This document shows, one piece after another, positions 60,601-64,000 of a stretch of 64,000 bases of DNA. Below the pieces are notes generated by a model. It ran no database searches and was not told where the DNA came from. It saw nothing but the letters and a program-made list of their open reading frames with translations. The translations under genes were made by a program, and so were the position numbers. Positions within the stretch are counted from its first letter, which is position 1, and every line of letters begins with the position of its first letter. Source of the DNA: Xenopus tropicalis (lineage: Eukaryota > Chordata > Amphibia > Anura > Pipidae); NCBI RefSeq assembly GCF_000004195.4, contig NC_030686.2, positions 44,565,961 through 44,629,960 of the forward strand. The letters are read 5' to 3'.

Positions 60601-63072
60601 GGGGCTGATTTGCTATTAATATTGCCGCAGGCAAATACTGAAATGGAAGTATGTGACAACAATATGATTTCTATAGGGACTATTTGATGTAAAGAAGTTC
60701 CGTGCATTGCAGTCCTGGGGAGATAACAGGGCAATAACGTGCGGTTATCGTTGTTATGGAATTTGTAAACTCATAAAATAGTCACGTCAGCTTTACAGCA
60801 ATAATAATCCTGCGACGAGAGAGCCAAACCTATGTTACAGGCTAGAATGTTCCACAGTCCTGCTTTAAAGGGCAAGTAAAGGCAAAGATCTAAATCCTGT
60901 TTGAATAGAAATGGTTTCTAATAGGTGTGTAGGGGGCAGAAATAATACCTGAACCCTGTTTATCAGTTTAAACCATTGAACTTTAAACATCTATACATGT
61001 AGGGGGTGCCATAGTGTTTCCCTTAGACAGTACAGTATGGGGGTACAGCTTATTGTGTGCCCAGAACATTCCTTCTCTGTATATTTGTATTTATACATAT
61101 GGGTAGGGGGTGCCATAGTGCTTCCCTTAGACAGTACAGTATGGGGGTACAGCTTATTGTGTGCCCAGAACATTCCTTCTCTGTATATTTGTATTTATAC
61201 ATATGGGTAGGAGGTGCCATAGTGTTTCCCTTAGACAGTACAGTATGGGGGTACAGCTTATTGTGTGCCCAGAACATTCCTTCTCTGTATATTTGTATTT
61301 ATACATATGGGTAGGAGGTGCCATAGTGTTTCCCTTAGACAGTACAGTATGGGGGTACAGCTTATTGTGTGCCCAGAACATTCCTTCTCTGTATATTTGT
61401 ATTTATACATATGGGTAGGGGGTGCCATAGTGTTTCCCTTAGACAGTACAGTATGGGGGTACAGCTTATTGTGTGCCCAGAACATTCCTTCTCTGTATAT
61501 TTGTATTTATACATATGGGTAGGGGGTGCCATAGTGTTTCCCTTAGACAGTACAGTATGGGGGTACAGCTTATTGTGTGCCCAGAACATTCCTTCTCTGT
61601 ATATTTGTATTTATACATATGGGTAGGAGGTGCCATAGTGTTTCCCTTAGACAGTACAGTATGGAGGTACAGCTTATTGTGTGCCCAGAACATTCCTTCT
61701 CTGTATATTTGTATTTATACATATGGGTAGGAGGTGCCATAGTGTTTCCCTTAGACAGTACAGTATGGGGGTACAGCTTATTGTGTGCCCAGAACATTCC
61801 TTCTCTGTATATTTGTATTTATACATATGGGTAGGGGGTGCCATAGTGTTTCCCTTAGACAGTACAGTATGGGGGTACAGCTTATTGTGTGCCCAGAACA
61901 TTCCTTCTCTGTATATTTGTATTTATACATATGGGTAGGGGGTGCCATAGTGTTTCCCTTAGACAGTACAGTATGGGGGTACAGCTTATTGTGTGCCCAG
62001 AACATTCCTTCTCTGTATATTTGTATTTATACATATGGGTAGGAGGTGCCATAGTGTTTCCCTTAGACAGTACAGTATGGGGGTACAGCTTATTGTGTGC
62101 CCAGAACATTCCTTCTCTGTATATTTGTATTTATACATATGGGTAGGAGGTGCCATAGTGTTTCCCTTAGATAGGACAGTATGGGGGTACAGCTTATTGA
62201 ATGACTGCTTAGTGAAGACAATTAGCTGTTCCCTGCTGGATACTGGAGTAAATATAATATATGTTGTTGTTATGTCACAGGATGAACAGCTCCATTCCTC
62301 CCGCCCCTCAGCTCCAGGCTCCCTCGATGCCACAAGGTAATTGCATTGACTGTATATATAGAATTGTACTTAGCGGTGCCATAAAGCTAACAGTGTATAT
62401 TATTATGGGATAGCGAGTCTCAGGCAAGGGCTGGAGGGATCCATATAAGACATTTCTATTACCCAGAATCTCCCCTAAGGGCAGCTGAACCTATATAGCC
62501 AATATACTGGTGCCACCTTCTGGGGGACAGGGAAAATTACAGCCCCAAAGACACAAAGGGGGTTATGTAATAAAAGGCACTAAGGTTGCCCAGGAGCAGA
62601 AACCCATAGCAACCAATCAGCAGGTAGAATTTACTGGTCACCTGTTTGAAAGCAAACATCTTATTGGTTGCTATGGATTACTGCTCCTGGACACACTTAG
62701 TGCCTTTAATTACAAATGGAGTAAAGTAAAATGATGCGCAATAATTTTTTTTACAAGCGTTGACATTTTTCCGCTGCAAATTTTTGTGCCCGTTTCGCAA
62801 AAAAAAAGCTGCCATTGGCGAAATTGCTAAATATCAGTACAATTATAGGTCTGAGACAAAGCAAAGAAAGTGCCAGTCAGTATCCCTGTTACCAGCAGCC
62901 CCAGGGCCACAGATCTGTTCTGGCTGTTGTTGAACTACAGAGGGCTGGAAAGTCAGGGGATGCTGGGAATTGTAGTCATCTTCTCCCCTATCTTTCCCCA
63001 GGCCTGGGCAGGCAGCAAAGATTTGAGAACTATGTGGATGAGCTGTTCAGTCCGTTAGTGTCTCCCTCTGCG
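32687..63072 (+). CDS. myo15b: Unconventional myosin XV (XVB-like), 5' portion: 33 coding exons, continues past window
   Basis: Actin-based motor; MYO15 proteins carry an N-terminal extension, motor, IQ neck and MyTH4/FERM/SH3 tail. Exons: 32687-36631, 37089-37144, 37607-37670, 37831-37940, 38451-38525, 38632-38725, 38822-38925, 39309-39372, 39915-40028, 40357-40518, 40601-40714, 40814-40872, 41455-41578, 42012-42107, 42179-42310, 43634-43759, 43844-43921, 45061-45191, 45333-45378, 45966-46090, 46514-46631, 47452-47627, 47710-47794, 48945-48983, 50562-50619, 51551-51681, 51761-51856, 51946-52181, 52260-52438, 54645-54717, 55581-55871, 62281-62336, 63002-63072. Phases agree throughout, giving 2476 codons without a stop. 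The start is the first ATG after an in-frame stop at 32657. XVB rather than XVA is inferred from the llgl2 neighbour and the divergent motor. Confidence 0.9.
37970..38044. repeat. Two back-to-back perfect hairpins
   Basis: gagtagtaacgct (37970-37982) pairs with agcgttactactc (37995-38007), and ctccccaacaccacc (38007-38021) pairs with ggtggtgttggggag (38030-38044). The stems are 13 and 15 bp, with loops of 12 and 8 bases, and the stems share base 38007. They lie 29 bases after a myo15b splice donor. Confidence 0.9.
42456..43561. mobile_element. MITE with internal 113-bp tandem expansion, myo15b intron
   Basis: The left end gtacaggtatgggatccatt and the right end aatgggtcctatacctgtac are imperfect terminal inverted repeats, followed inward by 'ttatccggaa' / 'ttctggataa'. 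Inside are about eight near-identical copies of a 113-bp unit (cagtacctgtacttgatccc). The element family is common in Xenopus. No transposase is present. Target duplication not resolved. Confidence 0.88.
43922..45060. other. myo15b intron, no feature assigned
   Basis: Intron between the exons ending at 43921 and starting at 45061. It holds an imperfect inverted pair around aacagcgccacctggtgtt (44792) and gaacaccaggtggtgctgtt (44913), probably another foldback element. No exon recognised. Confidence 0.5.
46200..46498. repeat. 20-bp minisatellite, myo15b intron
   Basis: About 15 copies of a 20-bp unit (tgacatcattctattgcctt) fill the intron up to 15 bases before the acceptor at 46513. Variation lies mainly at the ctgt/cttt/ctat position. 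Confidence 0.95.
46632..47451. other. myo15b intron, no feature assigned
   Basis: Intronic sequence between the last motor exon and the first IQ exon. No repeat array, exon or RNA gene recognised. Confidence 0.5.
47452..48983 (+). other. myo15b: MYO15B neck: IQ motifs
   Basis: Residues about 2000-2066 contain two recognisable IQ motifs (ITLQRNLRGFLNRKNF and VIQAHVRGHQARRRY), followed by a weaker third helix segment (VQLGAVLLISKVHSKHLK). IQ motifs bind calmodulin-type light chains. The small exon 48945-48983 (13 codons) has a tandem acceptor (ccagcag), so its first Gln may be optional. Confidence 0.8.
47795..48944. other. myo15b intron with TA microsatellite
   Basis: Contains a (TA)n run at about 48412-48432. 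A frame reading VRTRAAASGTYRQ ends at a good donor at 48658, but it has no in-phase acceptor, so I do not call an exon there. Confidence 0.5.
48984..50561. other. myo15b intron, no feature assigned
   Basis: Intronic sequence of 1.6 kb. I see no tandem array and no exon-like segment. Confidence 0.5.
50740..51530. mobile_element. DNA-transposon remnant nested in an amphibian dispersed repeat
   Basis: The outer repeat starts near acatagttacattgggttga (50741) and resumes after the insert at accactaatactaactgtag (51463). The insert, about 50856-51462, has inverted ends ccgtatatacttgagtataa / ttatacttgagtatatac with an inner pair of ataagccga type. The insert is about 600 bp and has no open frame of note. 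Confidence 0.72.
52588..52926. mobile_element. MITE, same family as 12117-12456
   Basis: The interior (acttggcgatgtagccaagc, cgatatcccccacctacggg) and the right end gtgtatggggacctttagt match the element at 12117. The left terminal repeat is missing, so this copy is 5'-truncated. Confidence 0.75.
52927..53555. other. myo15b intron, no feature assigned
   Basis: Unique intronic sequence between a truncated MITE and the 41-bp array. No exon recognised. Confidence 0.45.
53556..54455. repeat. 41-bp minisatellite, myo15b intron
   Basis: About 22 copies of a 41-bp unit (gacttaggggtccatcactg plus ttttactaggcatattagaa). Copies change in order from 'catattag' to 'catagtag' and then to a shorter 'tttgggtctatcactatact' form towards the right. 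Confidence 0.95.
54718..55580. other. myo15b intron, no feature assigned
   Basis: Intronic sequence of 0.86 kb. No repeat array or exon recognised. Confidence 0.45.
56285..56585. mobile_element. MITE, same family as 12117-12456
   Basis: The left end is ctaaaggtggccatgcac and the right end gtgtatggggaccttaag. It has the same inner ggtcgccaagcgagcggatc segment. An internal piece is missing relative to the 340-bp copies. TTAA is present at the right end. Confidence 0.75.
56586..57612. other. myo15b long intron, unique part
   Basis: Part of the 6.4-kb intron. A short duplicated segment occurs around 56650 and 56765 (gtgaggc, atctatctat, gggatcat). No exon recognised. Confidence 0.45.
57613..58560. 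repeat. 72-bp minisatellite, myo15b intron
   Basis: About 13 copies of a 72-bp unit (ggagatgccatcaagtccaa, gtgtgtctaggggcccctat). The period is a multiple of three, so two + frames stay open for over 200 codons; these are artefacts. Degenerate copies continue to about 58830. Confidence 0.95.
59025..59095. repeat. CA-rich short tandem repeat
   Basis: About five copies of a 15-bp unit (acacacagcaaatac, later aaacacacacacagc). A GT-rich run follows on the other side at about 59238-59290. Confidence 0.85.
59462..60334. repeat. 125/127-bp minisatellite, copy B (inverted), myo15b intron
   Basis: About seven copies of the unit of the array at 18960-19792, here in the opposite orientation (cctgggtcctggcattccca, acagcagcccctctggcatt). 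All copies carry the gcccaaacagcc form, i.e. the variant seen only in the unit at 19655 of copy A. The copy at 59516 carries the gactgtctatggc variant that also marks the last unit of copy A. Confidence 0.95.
60335..60997. other. myo15b long intron, unique part
   Basis: Sequence between two arrays. No exon or mobile element recognised. Confidence 0.45.
60998..62200. repeat. 104-bp minisatellite, copy B, myo15b intron
   Basis: About 11.5 copies of the same 104-bp unit as 10290-11010, in the same orientation. Units alternate irregularly between gggtaggggg and gggtaggagg forms, both of which also occur in copy A. The array ends about 80 bases before the exon at 62281. Confidence 0.95.
62570..62708. 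mobile_element. Short foldback element, myo15b intron
   Basis: aaaggcactaagg at the left pairs with the reversed cttagtgccttt at the right. Inner arms ccatagcaaccaatcag / attggttgctatgg also pair, as does caggagcag / ctgctcctg. The whole is a hairpin-forming MITE of about 137 bp. Confidence 0.8.
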
Positions 63073-63207
63073 GTAAGTTTCCCGGGGGGCTCCTGTCATA
63101 TCCCTGCCCCCCCCAGGAACCAGTTATCAGTCGGCCAGGGCCCCATTAATGGACAGATAAGCTGCCAACTTGGTCTGAATTAGCAGCTTAAATCTGATTG
63201 GGTATGG

Positions 63208-63750
63208 CAGGGGTGGGCAAACTACGGCCCGTTGGCCTTTTTAATCCGGCCCACCGACTCCGGCCCCTTTAAAAGAATGAGGGGCCCTGATTGGTTGCGC
63301 CTCATGCGTGCACATGACATCAGCACGCACGGGGCGCAACCGTATAAAAGGATGCAGCAGGGGCGGGGGGACAGAAGCAGCCAAGGACGGAGGCGGCTGG
63401 AGGTCGCTGTAGGAGGAGCCGCAGGGAGTCACAGGGAGCTGGGGGTGGGGGAAGATGGAGGATGCTGGGGGGAGCTGGAGGGGGGATGTTGAGGAGAAGC
63501 TGGAGGATGCTGGGGGGGAGCTGCAGGATGTTGGGGAGTGGAGCTGGAGGATGCTGGGGGGGAGCTGAAGGATGTTGGGGAGGATGCTGGGGGGGAGCTG
63601 GAGAATTCTGGGGGGGAGCTGGAGGATGCTGGGGAGGGGGAGCTGAGAGGCCCAGTGATTTCTGATGGCAGCACTGGGCATAATGCTGGCCCGGCCTGGC
63701 CCGTCTGTAAGTCAATGTGGCCCCTGAGCCAAAAAGTTTGCCCACCCCTG
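63208..63750. mobile_element. Non-autonomous hAT element with perfect target duplication
   Basis: The terminal inverted repeats are a perfect 16 bp (CAGGGGTGGGCAAACT), flanked on both sides by the 8-bp target duplication gggtatgg (63200-63207 and 63751-63758). An 8-bp duplication and CA(G/A)-type ends are hallmarks of hAT transposons. The interior has no transposase. Instead it has a CpG-rich part with gtataaaagg (about 63341) and a G-rich minisatellite (ggaggatgctgggggggagc, about 63450-63640). Confidence 0.92.
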
Positions 63751-63837
63751 GGGTATGGCCACCTTTACTGGGCACATATTGTAAGCGGGCGTTTCTTCTA
63801 CCAGCGCCTTATTGCCCAACCATAAAACCAGCCCTGA

Positions 63838-64000
63838 CTGTCAGATCAGATTGCATGGCGTCTGCAGATCCTTCCCAGGCCACATTGCATGGTGGGTACG
63901 GATCCTTCTCAGATCAGATTGCATGGTGGGGACAGATCCTTCCCAGGTCACATTGCATGGTGGGGACAGATCCTTCCCAATCAGATTGCATGGTGGGGAC
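63838..64000. repeat. 34-bp tandem repeat running off the window end
   Basis: About five copies of a 34-bp unit (agattgcatggtggggacag plus atccttcccaggtc). It continues past the window end. Confidence 0.85.

Larger units (their letters stand above)
55581..63072 (+). other. myo15b: MYO15B Pro-rich linker after the first MyTH4
   Basis: Exon 55581-55871 begins with an ordered segment (GWAVSILDGDQYLDLSGGDF) and ends in a run of Pro-Ala-Pro-Pro. Exon 62281-62336 continues the Pro/Ser-rich linker. Exon 63002-63072 encodes QRFENYVDELFSPLVSPSA, which matches the MYO15A motif YLDSLFDPVLS. The intron between 55871 and 62281 is 6.4 kb and mostly tandem arrays. Confidence 0.82.

Noticed and set aside
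63241..63825. Pro/Ser-rich - strand frames near the window end
   Set aside because: They lie inside the hAT element and its G-rich minisatellite; the composition comes from the repeat.

Overview
The window is vertebrate nuclear DNA and almost certainly comes from a frog of the genus Xenopus. The evidence is canonical GT-AG spliced genes, AATAAA polyadenylation signals, and several dispersed repeat families that I recognise by eye as typical of Xenopus genomes (foldback elements around a 'cttttagtatgatgtag' core, 'cccatagcaaccaatcag' elements, and 'caggtatgggatccattatcc' elements). I cannot tell X. tropicalis from X. laevis by reading. Every gene I can support is on the + strand.

Layout. (1) 1-3246: nested minisatellites and a CpG-rich stretch that may hold the llgl2 promoter. 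(2) 3267-18395: llgl2, complete coding sequence in 25 coding exons (1019 aa), polyadenylation signal at 18837. (3) 18.96-23.8 kb: two tandem arrays (125-bp and 30-bp units). (4) 24365-28839: a four-exon avidin-family gene encoding a secreted biotin-binding-type protein of 153 aa. (5) 30544-31090: two terminal exons of an unrecognised transcript ending in a polyadenylation signal. (6) 32687 to beyond the window end: an unconventional myosin XV, most likely myo15b. It has one giant first coding exon (1315 codons), then motor, IQ neck, MyTH4 region and Pro-rich linker; 33 coding exons (2476 codons) lie in the window and the gene continues past it.

Gene content. LLGL2 is a basolateral polarity protein and MYO15 an actin motor with MyTH4/FERM-type tails. 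In human both LLGL/MYO15 pairs are linked (LLGL2-MYO15B at 17q25, LLGL1-MYO15A at 17p11.2), which supports the llgl2/myo15b calls. The avidin-like gene between them has no obvious functional link to either neighbour.

The most striking non-genic feature is tandem repeats: at least 18 distinct arrays (17- to 127-bp units) fill introns and intergenic DNA. Two array families occur twice, once near or in llgl2 and once in a 6.4-kb myo15b intron: a 104-bp family in direct orientation and a 125/127-bp family in inverted orientation. Several arrays grew inside mobile elements. I found no evidence of a wholly new biological system. The best leads are the avidin gene with a changed biotin pocket, the myosin with an altered P-loop, and the paired arrays.
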